Assembly: GCA_022393335.1 (NCBI GenBank)
Contig: JAJEKB010021308.1
Span: 1,739,403-1,803,402, forward strand
Reading direction: 5' to 3'
Origin: Macrotrachela quadricornifera
Taxonomy: Eukaryota > Rotifera > Eurotatoria > Philodinida > Philodinidae
Length of the DNA: 64,000 bases
Shown here: positions 12,331 through 24,246 of the stretch, piece by piece
Position numbering within the stretch: the stretch's first letter is position 1
Layout of the letters: every line of letters begins with the position of its first letter
Notes under the pieces: model-generated
What the model was told of the DNA's origin: nothing
Seen by the model: only the letters and a program-made list of their open reading frames with translations
Databases searched by the model: none
Position numbers and translations under genes: made by a program

Positions 12331-13244
12331 TCATGGTTTTTCAATGTTAAATCGTTGTACTCGATGGTTAGCAGTATCAACAACATAGAGATTACCTTGT
12401 CGATCAAATGACAACCCATAAAGCGTAAATAATTGATTTGCTTGTGTTCCTACACCATTTCCACCAGCAATAATATCTCCATATTGTGCTCCTTTAGACC
12501 AAGATACAGCTCGATGATTATTTCCATCAGCTACATAAATAGTACCCAATTGATCAACTAAAACTCCAGTAGGATAAGACAATTGCGACAGACTAGATCC
12601 TGCCCCATTTCCACCAGCAACAACAATACCTTCTTTTGCACCTTCTATCCATTTCATCACGCGGTGATTACTAGTATCAGATACAAATACTGAGTATTCT
12701 CGATCAACAAATATGAAGGCCGGGTAATCGAACTGATCAAGACGATTTCCTGATCCATGTCCACCTGCTACTACTATTCCTTGTGATTCACCTATTCGAT
12801 ATCTTCTTACTGATGGGTTTTTACGATCAGAAACATAGAGAAATCCATTCTCACACATTGTCAATCCATAACAAGAAATATTCGAAATAATTATTTCTCC
12901 ACGTATTCTATTTTGTCGAGGCCATCTAACTACTCTATTATTCTCACTATCACATATAATAAGACTATCTGTCACTTTATCCACGATCGCATGTATCGGG
13001 CAATTCAATTGATGAGTACCACTTCCTTGTCCATATCCACCAGCCACTATTTGTCCATTTATTTCACCTAATTTCCATTCTACAACCTGGTGATTTGTAC
13101 AATCAGCTACATAAATTGTTTGTTTATCATCTACATATAATCCGATAGGGTTAGTGAGTGTTGGACTTTGTCCCCCTATTGTTTGACCATTCTTGTTCCA
13201 TTTGGCATTTGGAGGTATAGCTATCTCACTGCCACACGATGGTA
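12331..13244 (-). CDS. NHL-repeat protein, terminal exon
   Basis: A 914-bp last exon encoding 303 residues, entered through TTTTAG at 13245-13250 with two bases completing a codon (phase 1). It encodes about six NHL-type repeats with the consensus G-x-I-V-A-G-G-x-G-x-G, then Q-L-x-x-P-x-G-x-x-V-D, I-Y-V-A-D and N-H-R-V-x-x-W. Such repeats form beta-propeller blades and usually bind proteins or RNA. The exon starts PSCGSEIAIPPNAKW, the usual entry into the propeller of secreted NHL proteins common in bdelloid rotifers. The open frame alone would suggest a start at 13047, but the repeat pattern is continuous upstream to the splice site, so that Met is internal. The first exon was not found. The gene is likely active: no stops, good splice site and a polyadenylation signal. 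Confidence 0.8.
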
Positions 13245-13908
13245 CTAAAAGAATGAGAAAACATGATCATCAAAATGAATGTTTCATTTTCTTTGACTTG
13301 TTATAAAAGAGAAGAAGTGGAGAAAAGAAAAACTTCTATAATATTTTTTTTCACTGTGTTCGATGTGATAGGGAAGAATAGAGAAAACTCTCACAATAGA
13401 AGTATGTGACCTGTTGAGCGAAAAGGTTAAACATATTAGAGTCAAAAGAAAGGTTTCAACGAGAAACTAACAAATTTAAAATATGAGCTGCCCATGGCTT
13501 GCCTAGACAGAGATATTCAATTTTTAAGTTATGCAGTATTTGAGTATAGGAGCATGATGATATATGAGCTATTCAGATAAACATTTCAATATAATTATCA
13601 TCTTTTTTCAGAGAGCGAGTTCTAAAATCTTGGTGAGCCTTGTTGATAATATCTAAGCTTCTCTAGATACAACTTTGTTTAATGTGCAACAATATCGAAT
13701 TCAGAAAGTATAAGTATTCTGTTTGAAAAGTGTTTATACGTGAGATATACAAAGATTAATTGCATTGGCGCATCATTTAATAATTTATTATATATTCGTT
13801 TCGGATTGGTATTCGTAAATATCAATCAAGTACGCACTTGAAGTAACATTGTTTCTTATTTTATAACACGATTAACACTTGAAAAGATTAGCCTCATCGA
13901 TTAAAAAG
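13245..13908. other. Upstream of the NHL exon, no gene seen
   Basis: It should hold the intron and 5' exon(s) of the NHL gene on the minus strand, but no short coding exon could be picked with confidence. Confidence 0.4.
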
Positions 13909-14839
13909 ATGAATTTGGTAAATATCGCGAAACATCTTCTCAATTTAACACAAATGGAATTTTGCTTTGAAGATTCAACAACAAGTACTGATGAAATTTT
14001 CGCTGCACAATAACTATTCAAAATTTTAAAGACATATAAAGATAGTTACTTTCATGAATTATATACTTACAAAACTCTCGAGTTTCATGATGAATATAAT
14101 GAAATAACCGACGAAAGCGACAGCACTGATGAAGAAGAATCACCTGATGATGAAGAAAATATTGATGATTACGATAGAAATCAATACTTGGACATTCAAA
14201 GTAATTTTACATTAGAAGGTATGGAAAACATAGTGAAATGGGTTGATCAACATCCAAATTATAAATTTGCATCTATTAAATATAGGTTTCGAAAAGTCAA
14301 ATACATGCATTATGTTACAAGATTTAGAGAATATATTAAAACGAACGGCACAAGATTAGAAAAAATAAAGCAAATCAAAGAATTTATGTGGAACGAATTT
14401 TATATAAAAAGAGCAATCGAAAAAGAAGCAGTTTACGATAGTGATCTAGAACTCATTGCAATTCAAAAAGCAAGAGAACTAAATTGGAATAATTTCAAAG
14501 CATCTCATTCATTTATTAATACGTTCAAGAAAGAACATCGAATTTCATCGAGAAGATATGACAAACTTGTTACTCGAACCTCTTCTACCAGAAATAGCTG
14601 GACTTTAAAAGGTAGGTGAAACTTTTACTTGCGATTGGAATTTATATATTCTAGTGTAACGTATATGTTTATTTTAGATGCTTATGACTGGATCGAAAAT
14701 CAAAGATCATTAATTTCGAATAAATATCCTCATCAATTTCTAAATAGTGATCATTGTTCATTTCAACAAGAATATATTTCTCCAAGAACTCTTTCGTTTA
14801 CTGGTGAAAGAACAACATTGCTTCAATCGGTTCAAGTAC
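13909..14839 (+). pseudogene. Transposase-derived gene fragment (CENP-B/DDE type)
   Basis: The frame opens with ATG at 13909, has one in-frame TAA near 14011, then runs open to 14611. After a 66-bp intron (donor GTAGGT 14612, acceptor TTTTAG ending 14677) it continues in phase to about 14839. After an acidic stretch (DESDSTDEEESPDDEEN) comes a helix-rich DNA-binding region (FKASHSFINTFKKEHRISSR), then the start of a catalytic domain with NSDHCSFQQEY and RTLSFTGERTT, in which the Asp of NSD would be the first catalytic residue. The rest of the catalytic domain is missing because a mariner fragment follows at once. The family name is inference from the helix-turn-helix and NSD wording. It differs from the transposase at 9530-11834. 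Confidence 0.55.
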
Positions 14840-15524
14840 GGTAATTTCGAACTCGACAATTTATCTCATACCAGAAGACTACCAGAGGTGGATACGAACC
14901 ACTTAAAGTAGCTTATTGAAGAAGATTCAAGATTGACTACAAGGTGTATAGCAAAGCGACTTGGGTGTTCTCATACTACAGTAGAAAGACATCTGGGTGA
15001 ATTAGGCAAAACATGTAAATATGGTGTTTGAATATCACAAGAAATGTCACTACATCAGCTCCAACAGAAGGTTGACACTTGTATGGAATTAATGACATCT
15101 CATCGCTACTATCAATGGCTCCATAATCTTATTACTGGTAATGAAAAGTGGGTGATGTATGTTAACCGCATGCGCAAGCGACAGTGTCTGGAAGCTGGAC
15201 AAAGCGGTGTACCAACGGCCAAAAATGACCTTCATCCAAAGAAGATTATGTTGAGCGTTTGGTGGTGTGTAAAAGGGATTATTCATTTGAAACTTCTTTC
15301 AGCTGACTGCACTATCACTGCTGATATCTATTGCCAACTTCTTCGACCAAAACCTCCAGAACTTCTACGAACGAGGGATCCTTTCTGTACCAAAGCGCTG
15401 GCGACAAATCATAGATAGTAATAGAGGATATATTGTTGAAAGTTAGTTGTAATTTTGAAATTAAAAAATAAAAATAAAATTTAAAAAGGAAACGCAAAAA
15501 ATATCGTGCCAACCCAATAATTAG
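14840..15524 (+). pseudogene. Mariner transposase, 5'-truncated and internally deleted
   Basis: From 14840 the frame reads a mariner N-terminal half: LIEEDSRLTTRCIAKRLGCS, TTVERHLGELGKTCKYGV, then ITGNEKWVMYVNRMRKRQC, DLHPKKIMLSVWW and ADCTITADIYCQLL. There are two in-frame stops, a TAG in the DNA-binding part and a TGA at the position of the conserved Trp of GVW. The first catalytic Asp (TGDE in the family) is Asn here. After YCQLL the sequence jumps, in another frame, to the family's C-terminal end (NFYERGILSVPKRW near 15370). About 100 residues holding the other two catalytic Asp are therefore deleted. A 3' terminal repeat of mariner type (GTGCCAACCCAATAA) is at about 15508-15522. No 5' terminal repeat was found. 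It is non-autonomous and dead. Confidence 0.8.
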
Positions 15525-16207
15525 AAACCATATGAACAACATAAAGCTTAATTATTTACAAGCTTTTATGCGCATACGAAAACTAAGCAGAACATTTGAG
15601 TAGAAGTGGAATATCCTTGCCACTATTACTGGCAAATAGTACGTAGTGTGTATTCAATTGAAAGCAGACTATTTATAATAGATAGTTATTAATGTTACTG
15701 AAATCTTTTGTTGTTTTCTATTGAGAAACTAGATTAGCGCATACTGTTTTTACAAACAGTCTGATAAAACAACTGACGTTTAACTAGTCCAAGTTTTTAA
15801 GAACTAGTTCGAGATACTCTTTATAACCTTTCCAAAACTATCTAGAGTTAGTTTCTCTAACTTTTTCAATGGGTATTCAGGAGTAGTCTTTGTATCTTTT
15901 CAATAGATGTCCAAATATAGTCTCTATAACTTTGTCACAGTATCTAGGAATGACATCTTTAATTTTTCAACACTTATTTAAGTGATAATATACATAATCC
16001 TCTTACGAATATTTGTGAATGGCCTTTGCAACTCTTAAGAGTTTTCAGATAATGGTACTTCTAGTGAAGGTATTTTTTTACATACGCCTCAGTTAAAATA
16101 AGGTTGTAGTAACTTTGCTTATATATTAATCTGATAGAAATAGACCGACAACTGTGAATTTAATTGTTGATATAAAGAATTTACAATTCACCTGATATAT
16201 AATATTA
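15525..16207. other. Intergenic stretch without a gene
   Basis: AT-rich sequence with no supported coding region. Confidence 0.4.
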
Positions 16208-16964
16208 GGTTCTCTGTTTAATACATTACTTGCAATTATGATATCAAACGACTAGCACAAGGAAAGTGCAATTTCATGTTAATATTTCTCTTATTGAGAG
16301 ACTATTTTTCAAAAACCACAATTCTCGATAGAGATTAATCAAATGTTTTTAAGGTTAACATATCCATCTTCCCATGGAATTTTCTCAGTCAATCAGATTC
16401 CATTTAGAGTTCTCTATTTCTTTGTTCAAACTTAATATAAGAAAGGTTTATAAAAGTGTAGTATATAACAATATTTTTAAAGATTCATAAATCTTTTATG
16501 CGAATATTTGAAGTTAATAAACATCCTCATAGTTCTTTTGTACACAGTTCATCAAAGAGTTTATAAAGCCTTCATAAAACTTTTAAATGTTTCATTATTC
16601 TACGTCTCTTTTTTACAGCATACATAAAAGTTCTAACGTCACACTCTGATAAATCGTTGCAAATCTTTCTCCTAACAAACTTTTATATTTATTTTACTAG
16701 TATCTTCTTCATCAAATTTGTTCTTTATTTTTTAAATTATTCATACAAGTTAAGATGTAATCGATGATTTAAGTGATATTTAGTATTTTCAATAATGAAA
16801 AAACTTACCACTACAAATTTTATTGGTGTTACAGATGCCACTAATACAATCAGATGATTGATTGCAACTCTTTGTAGGTTGGCATTTTGGACATTTTGAA
16901 CCACCACAATCAACATCAGTTTCATCTTGATTTTTGATTTTATCGTCACATGAATTAGCAGCAC
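16208..16964 (-). repeat. Segmental duplication, copy A (pairs with 26695-27447)
   Basis: The two segments run in parallel from a shared start (TAGGTT-TCTGTTTAATAC) through the 3' flank into the cysteine-rich exon. Both keep the same orientation and spacing (about 750 bp). The duplication therefore included the last cysteine-rich exon and its downstream sequence. Confidence 0.7.
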
Positions 16965-17170
16965 CTAAAATAAGGTTGATTATCATATTTAAAATTCATA
17001 AAATTTAGATCAGTTATCAGTACATATGTTATCTTTGCAAACACCACTAATACAATCAGATGATTGAATGCAACTCTTTGTAGGTTGGCATTTTGGACAT
17101 TTTGAACCACCACAATCAATATCAGTCTCATCTTGATTTTTGATTTTATCGTCACATGAACCAGCACTAC
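16809..17170 (-). CDS. Two-exon cluster of eight-cysteine 'DCGG' repeats
   Basis: Exons at 17018-17170 (153 bp) and 16809-16964 (156 bp), both phase 1-1, each encode one repeat of about 50 residues. The pattern is SC-x-D-K-I-K-N-Q-D-E-T-D-[IV]-D-C-G-G, then SKCPKC, KSC, DC-x-S-G-[IV]-C and a final IC; eight Cys per repeat suggest a disulfide-bonded extracellular module. The function is not known to me. The exon at 16809 has a good GTAAGT donor. The donor of the 17018 exon reads ATAACT where its paralogue at 27501 has GTAACT, so this exon may not be spliced normally. No start or stop codon is assignable. The cluster may be the distal part of the gene at 27292-28112 or a decaying tandem copy of it. 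Confidence 0.6.
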
Positions 17171-19546
17171 CTAAAATGAGATCGATTATCATATTTAAGC
17201 GACGTTCCACAAAAAAACCAAATATTGCGAAAACATGTGAGCTAACAGATTCCAGATCTGACCTCATAGGAAGTTAGGGTTTATTGACCCATATACGAAT
17301 CCAAAATATCACAGTCTAAACAATTACTTTAAGAGAATTAAGACAGACCATACTGTATTGTCTCAAAAAATGACCCCTTACAAATGGACAAAGTTCAACT
17401 TTTATAGTTTTTGAATATTTTCCTTATAATTTTTTTACTATTAAAAATAAGTCATATACCAATCGATAGAGCTTGATTTGCTCTACAAAATGTTCTATGT
17501 GATATTTTTTCTCAGTCTCAATATACAATTAAAAAAGTTCAAATACTACAATTTTTGATATAATACAAACATCTGCCCAGATAGTATTTTGATAAAATAT
17601 CCATAGTATATCTCAATTTCAAGCAAATCGCTAGATTTATTTTGTAGCCCGTTTAATTTTACATCTAACCGCATGTTGGACATTATTCTGCTATGATGTA
17701 AAGTGAAGATGAGCGAACTCAAAAGATGAATACTACTATCATACTCATTTACTGTGTATAACATTGATCAGTATGTTTTTCTAGTATTTTGAGTATTTCA
17801 TATACTTTGCGTGAATTCATAGCTGAATATAATATTCAGGCGATCATTTATGATCAGAATCACTAGAACTGCATCATATCTAAAGTGAAAAATATATCAT
17901 CTTTTGATGAGATATAGCTCGTGTTGTGATGAAGAATGGAATATTTCTCGTAATTGTCTGCTTTATTGAAATTTGAAGCAATTTTCTATATGAAGTTCGC
18001 AACAGTTTATGCTGAAAGAGTAGAAGACAAATGGGAAGAAATTACAGAGTTCTCAGATTAATGTAAAATTCTGATTCTTCGGCAGATTATACACTTTTTT
18101 CTACATATAATGAGAACGCCTATGCTACTATCGATAAATGCATGAATTCTTCGCATGAATGGAAGTGGCAATTGAATCTGTGTGTAGTGATATACAGTAT
18201 AGTGGTAATAGAAGATACATCGCTACATGAAATTTTATCTATTGATATTTTTGTTATCAGACACTCGACATGTAGAAAAGTAGGAAAGTATACACAAAGA
18301 AAAGTCGAGGTTTTGAGAGAATCTTTTAGTAGTAGGATTGAATAGATAGCTAAACAGTAAGATAGTGTAAATATGTGTATATTCAAGACATCTGTGTACA
18401 CAACACATACAAAATCATATTCATACTGCTTCTGTTTATAAGTGCGGACACTATTTGAATTATTTAATAGTACTAAAAGCCAAAATAGTGTTTTTAGTGT
18501 AACAGAATTTTTTCTTCGACATCGTCTTTCGATATAATAGTGAATTGTATTTCCGATAGCTAACAAAAGATTATTACTGGTTAAAGTTGGCAGAATTCTA
18601 AGGTTTAGCTTTCATGACACGAAAAAGAATCGATAATGCATATGGTTGTTTTATTTTTATGAAATGTTTGGTAACTATCGCCGTGCAATAACATAACAAA
18701 AGAAGAATAATAAGTTCAGAATAACTATAAATGACAGTAAAATTTCGACTTTCATCGACTATTAAAACGTCCCTATTTGATACACCATATAATGTTTGTC
18801 CGCATGACTTGTATTTTATTCACTATTTAGCGTAATCTCCATTATTATAAACAAAAGTTTTCTTTACTTCTCATTATTAGAAATTCTAGAATATTCTATA
18901 GTAGTAAATTCTGCTCTTAAGGAAATTTATAGAGAAAGTATGTGAAGAATTGTTTCACTATCGAATACAGAAAGCTCAGCTTCTCTAATATCAGATAAGA
19001 ACATATCGTATATAGAAAGGATCAGAACATACGTATTGAACTTATTTTTTTATTGGCACTAAGATAATGGAACGCCTAAAACGTTGGCGTCAGAACTGTG
19101 CGCAGAGTCAGTCGACTCTTTCGGATATTTTACAAAATAAATGTAATCAAGAGTCTACGAAATGAATAGATTGATGCCAAATAATAATTCTTATGGAATA
19201 TTGTTTCTTTTATGTTCGGGAGTAATCATTTGTCCGATGTCTAAATAAGAGCTGATATACAAGAAAAATCAAAAGAGCTAGTGTATCCTTTTCACCACAG
19301 ATTGTTCTTTTTATTTCTGGTAAATTTAGTTAGAACAAACATTCTTCACAGAATTTGTAAAAAACATTAACTTCCCTCATAAAAGAAGTATTAACTCTGT
19401 AAACTGATACCACGCATACTCACCCAAAAAAGAATAGGCTCTAATCTATGAGTAACCATGTTCTTTTCCTATTAGCAAACTTTAATGAAAATCATGCATG
19501 TACATCGAAAATTAGTCGAACAATTACATGCTCCTGGATACCACAC
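17171..19546. other. Long intergenic or intronic stretch
   Basis: No gene is supported. A 148-codon minus-strand frame at 18120-18566 lacks domain character and splice context and is probably noise. Confidence 0.4.
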
Positions 19547-21074
19547 AAAGGACCCTGTCGGATAAGGTCGAATACTCTGCAATGAAAAGCTAAATATATC
19601 ATCTTGTAGAGCGGCTCGCGGTGCGTCGAATGGTATATAGGATATTGCATTTTGATCAAGTTTTGCCGTTAAAAGATTCCGAATACTAGATTGATAAACA
19701 CTATGAAATAGTATGGCGCCTAGGAAGGATGTGATCTCAGTATGTCCGCAAATCAATTTGTGCAAGATTCTTTCTAATAGTCATTTCTATAGAGTTTTTG
19801 CTGCTCTTCAATATGGTATACTGGATAAATCTCGTCATTGCTTCCTTTATCTTGAACACTGGCTACTTTGTCCATTTTTCGTCAAATTTCAATTTTTGCC
19901 TACTTCAGTGTCGATGATCCTGTGAACCAGAAGGCAACGGTACCCACCTGTAACTTTCCCAGAAATTGCGCATCATCCAACTCTATCACTTGTGAATTCT
20001 ATTAGCTTCTGAATCGAAAGGCGCCATGGTCAAATCGCTGCATCACTGCCCAAAAACAGGCAATTTTTTGGTTGTAAGCGGCATAATATTCCACAAGTTT
20101 TCTGATATTCGCTTTTTTCAAAAGGAACTTTTTGTGAGGTAGGGATCAGTACATGGTCCTCTATTGATTGGCATAAATAAATCTTTCCAAAATGACAAAA
20201 AATTTTTCGGCCTCCAGATCCCTGGAGGGGGTACGCATATTGGAAAAATATCGTTTTTCAGTAAGACACGAAACATTTTCTGCATCTTATAAAACTCCAT
20301 GACAAAAACTTATCTGTCTATTTAAAACTTTGAAATCGCAAGGAACGTACAAAGAAAAAAGTCACATTTCTATAGACCCATTCCTGTACTTCCCTCCAGG
20401 GGTCTGGAGGCCGAAAAATTTTTTGTCATTTTGGTAAGATTTATTTATGCCAATCAATAGAGGACCATGTACTGATCCCTACCTCACAAAAAGTTCCTTT
20501 TGAAAAAAGCGAATATCAGAAAACTTGTGGAATATTATGCCGCTTACAACCAAAAAATTGCCTGTTTTTGGGCAGTGATGCAGCGATTTGACCATGGCGC
20601 CTTTCGATTCAGAAGCTAATAGAATTCACAAGTGATAGAGTTGGATGATGCGCAATTTCTGGGAAAGTTACAGGTGGGTACCGTTGCCTTCTGGTTCACA
20701 GGATCATCGACACTGAAGTAGGCAAAAATTGAAATTTGACGAAAAATGGACAAAGTAGCCAGTGTTCAAGATAAAGGAAGCAATGACGAGATTTATCCAG
20801 TATACCATATTGAAGAGCAGCAAAAACTCTATAGAAATGACTATTAGAAAGAATCTTGCACAAATTGATTTGCGGACATACTGAGATCACATCCTTCCTA
20901 GGCGCCATACTATTTCATAGTGTTTATCAATCTAGTATTCGGAATCTTTTAACGGCAAAACTTGATCAAAATGCAATATCCTATATACCATTCGACGCAC
21001 CGCGAGCCGCTCTACAAGATGATATATTTAGCTTTTCATTGCAGAGTATTCGACCTTATCCGACAGGATCCTTT
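19547..21074. repeat. Long near-perfect palindrome (arms about 690 bp)
   Basis: Left arm 19547 to about 20233 and right arm about 20389 to 21074 are reverse complements with very few differences (for example GACCCTGTCG at 19551 versus CGACAGGATC at 21061). A unique spacer of about 155 bp lies between them. The same 73-residue frame appears once in each arm in opposite directions, which only reflects the symmetry; I recognise no protein family. No flanking target duplication was found. It could be a foldback transposon, a recent inverted duplication or an assembly or copying artefact. High arm identity points to recent origin or gene conversion. Confidence 0.8.
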
Positions 21075-21584
21075 ATATGTTTAGTGTTTAGACATTTATT
21101 TACTGTTTTGACTTATCCAATGAGATATACTGTCTGATTTAATGACTTAAATTAATTTGATTCTGAATTTCCTCGAAGAGAACAGCATGTCACATCATAC
21201 TAAATCGGAGAAGATCTTGGTTATCGTCTAATATATTTTTGATAGCTTTTGAATTTTATATGATCTATGAAAATCACATGCATGCGGTTAAGTCGGTCGA
21301 TATATTTTTTTTATTTTCCAACTTTTAGAATATACTTGCTGAAAATTTCCATTCAGAATTGGATGCAATCTTCCAGTTTACTAACACATGTGATTGTTGA
21401 ATTTCATGTCATGGTTATATAAAAACGGATGTGCAAGGTTTACGAAATTTATTATTACTTGAGGAACAACGTTAGGTTTCATCAGAAAAATACGAACCTT
21501 TTGAAGGTTTGTTAAAAAACAAACTTATTTAGAGTATAGCTTTTCTAATTATTGAACAGTAGACAAAGCATATAGTTTACTACA
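21075..21584. other. AT-rich stretch after the palindrome
   Basis: No gene seen. It separates the palindrome from the inverted segmental duplication. Confidence 0.4.
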
Positions 21585-21748
21585 AATGTGCGAATAAGTT
21601 TGGTAGACACTCTACGTCAAAAACAACCAACAATCTGCCATTACTAGTAATGTTGGGACTAAGAATAATCTAATGAACTTCTTGAGCAGCCTCATGACAT
21701 GTATTCTTGCTCAAATTCAATATTTGATGTAAGCCAGTAGTCATAAAA

Positions 21749-22036
21749 TTGTATGAGAAGATTGAATGATAATCTCACACTATCAGAATGAACCGACAAC
21801 ATTAACCTGCCTTTACACAAGGAAAGAGATACGGATTGATGTAAATTGATTGAATTAATGATCAATAATCACGTTCATACGTTCCTTACACTGATACAAT
21901 ATGTTGAAGCGTATTCACTGGGTTGATTTGATTGAGATGATGAACTGGTCGAAATATCTCAGTTGGAAGAGAGTCCAGGTTGATGTTGTTGGTTCATTCT
22001 GGCAGTATAAGATTATTATTCGATCTTCTCATACAA
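21749..22036. mobile_element. MITE with about 52-bp terminal inverted repeats, copy 2
   Basis: It starts TTGTATGAGAAGATTGAATG and ends CGATCTTCTCATACAA. At about 288 bp it is slightly longer than copy 1 and more diverged between its arms. It was carried here by the segmental duplication and does not represent an independent insertion, because the flanks also match. Confidence 0.7.
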
Positions 22037-22361
22037 AAAATAGGTCAGAGCATATAATAGGAATTATTGCGTCATTGCACTCTAGCAACAAGATAAAACA
22101 ATATTTGACAACAATTTATATAAGAAAAGGAAGCAAGAAAAGAAAAGTATGATATGATAAGAACAATTGTTTATGACCTTAATAACCCTACATATTTAAT
22201 TGTTTAATGTGAAATAAACACTTTTTTGTCTTTGCTGAAAAATAGGTGATCCTTTTGTGGACTCCTGGTTCTCAAACGATTAAATGCTAAATTTCTGAAA
22301 ACTGCTGCTTCTAGCTGAAGATCGGTAACATTTACACATATAAGTGAACTCAAACACTTAC

Positions 22362-22730
22362 TGTTTTGAATTTTTGAAGAACAATTAGTGGTATCAATGA
22401 AAATCGTCGTGTTATAAACATATCGATTTGTTTGAGATTGATCATTGTTTTTGGCACCCTTACCCGCGTTTGTATCGCCTGCTTTTTCAGAAAAAATAAT
22501 ATCACCATTCTTTTTGATTTCGAAAGCCCAACTGTATCCTTGACCACCGTTATATGTTGTGAATGTAAAGTTATTTAAACCATTAATTATATCTTTACTA
22601 ACATTTATCCAACCTGAATCTTGTCTATAGTTTTGAGTTGTAACAAGACGTTTATTGACATATGCGTATGATGTATCATCCGAATTAAAGACATGAATTG
22701 AGTATGTATCATTGGTGCATCCTTGAATTT
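22362..22730 (-). CDS. Fourth copy of the domain exon (inverted)
   Basis: A 369-bp exon with acceptor TTTCTAG and donor GTAAGT, phase 1-1, one codon shorter than the plus-strand copies. It keeps the signature stretches (GCTNDTYSIHVFN, DDTSYAYVNKRLVT, INVSKDIINGLNNFTF, NNDQSQTNRYVYN) without stops or frameshifts. No EGF or terminal module was found downstream on this strand, so it is either an orphan exon or part of a separate truncated gene. Confidence 0.65.
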
Positions 22731-23443
22731 CTAGAAAGAAAAATAATTTCATTAGGTATGTTTTGTGGTAACTATGATAAAAGAATCCTGACATTTTTTT
22801 ATAAATTAATCAACACAATAGTTGCTTTGCTGAGATATCATCAGTCTGAAATTTGATTACTCTCACATGTGTGATTATTCATTGGATTGATGAGCGTTGA
22901 TTGCAACAAATTTTCCTGGTCTGTGAAAAAGATTATATTTACATGTAAAACCTAAGATATACAGTTTCAAATCGTGATCTCTTAACTCCCTCATTAGAAG
23001 AAGAAACTTAAATTACAAGATAGGAGAGATCCTGTAAAAAAAATTGCAGAATAATCAACTTTTTGCACTTAAAAAATGTTCGAACAAATCTTCCAATGAT
23101 ATACCTGCTCAACGGTTAAATGCACTATTGGTATATGAAAGTACAAACAGTATATAATATTTACTTAATGACAGATTATTCTATGTTTTTACAAGAAAGG
23201 ATTTTTATTGTAAGGTTAGAAGGAGATTATCCCACTTTATCAATGAAACAATTTCTTTTTCTGTCGTTACAAGTTGATTATTCTTTTCTTTTAAATAAAA
23301 TACCTATTATTCTACGCTCGATAGTTGTATATTCAGCTCTTCTACTAAAGAGATTTATTATATTACTCTGCAAATAGATTCTTTAATTCTTTTGTTTTAA
23401 TAGCTTTATTATTCTACGATTAGAGACACACTATTATATATCG

Positions 23444-24246
23444 GGGTAGTTTAGTATTTCGAAATTTTCTCTGTATAGTCTGAACCATTTTTGATACTTT
23501 TATTACCAAAAGATGCGCTGTGAAAATCTCTACAAGATTATATAATGACATTTGATCTCAACTGTAAGTATGAAAAAGTTAATAAACAACATTGTGAGAC
23601 TCTAATATATCTAACTTTCTAAAGATTTATTCTCAATACATTCAGATTATTTTAACGAATGACTAGCGCTTTTGTAGCGCGCGAAAGGATCGATCTTTTA
23701 TGTTACACTCTCAAATATATTCATACTGACACGTGCGTAGCGGAGAGTAATTCTTTCTTTTTTTAGATTTTGAAAAAATACAGCTTGAATCAACAGCATC
23801 TGCAGAACATTCAAGAAAATGCATACGAAACTTAGATATGTTCCTTTTCTTTCAATGAAATGAGCAAGATAATCTTAACTTTGATCGTTTTTCACTCAAT
23901 TTTAAGAGATGATATGGTTTTCGATTCATTGTACTTAGTTGAAAAGGGTTTGAATATATATATATCACAAGAAAGAGCACATTTAATTGTACAAAAAAAC
24001 CTTCCTCAGTGATTTAATTTATTTCTACAATCGTACAAAACAGTATATATATGTTAAGAATAAAACTTTAGAAAGTTAGATATATTAGAGCCTCACAATG
24101 TTGTTTGTTAACTTTTACATACTTACAGTTGAGATCAAATGTCATTATATAATCTTGTAGAGATTTTCACAGCGCATCTTTTGGTAATAAAAGTATCAGA
24201 AATGGTTCAGACCATATAGAGAAAATTTCGAAATACTAAACTACCC
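23444..24246. mobile_element. Foldback element
   Basis: Arms of about 190 bp (23444-23634 and 24056-24246) are inverted copies. Pairing words include GGGTAGTTTAGTATTTCG, ACCAAAAGATGCGCTGTGAA and CTAACTTTCTAAAG. The 420-bp centre has no coding capacity and includes a GC-richer patch (GTAGCGCGCGAAAGG). Confidence 0.7.

Larger units (their letters stand above)
21585..23440 (-). repeat. Inverted segmental duplication of 3735-5362
   Basis: Read on the minus strand, this segment matches intron 2, domain exon copy 3, and the MITE-bearing start of intron 3 of the modular gene in the same order. Landmarks are TCTCTAATCGTAGAA near the outer end, CTCTCACATGTGTGATTATTC before the exon, the exon itself, CTAGCTGAAGATCGGTA after it, the MITE, and CAAACTTATTCGCACA at the far end. 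Differences are scattered substitutions and small indels. Confidence 0.8.

Noticed and set aside
18120..18566. 148-codon minus-strand open frame
   Set aside because: No domain, no splice context and a mixed hydrophobic/Cys make-up typical of chance frames in AT-rich DNA; an overlapping plus-strand frame exists.
19472..21137. Paired 93-97-codon frames in the palindrome arms
   Set aside because: Their identity only reflects the arm symmetry; the sequences end at the arm borders and match no family I know.
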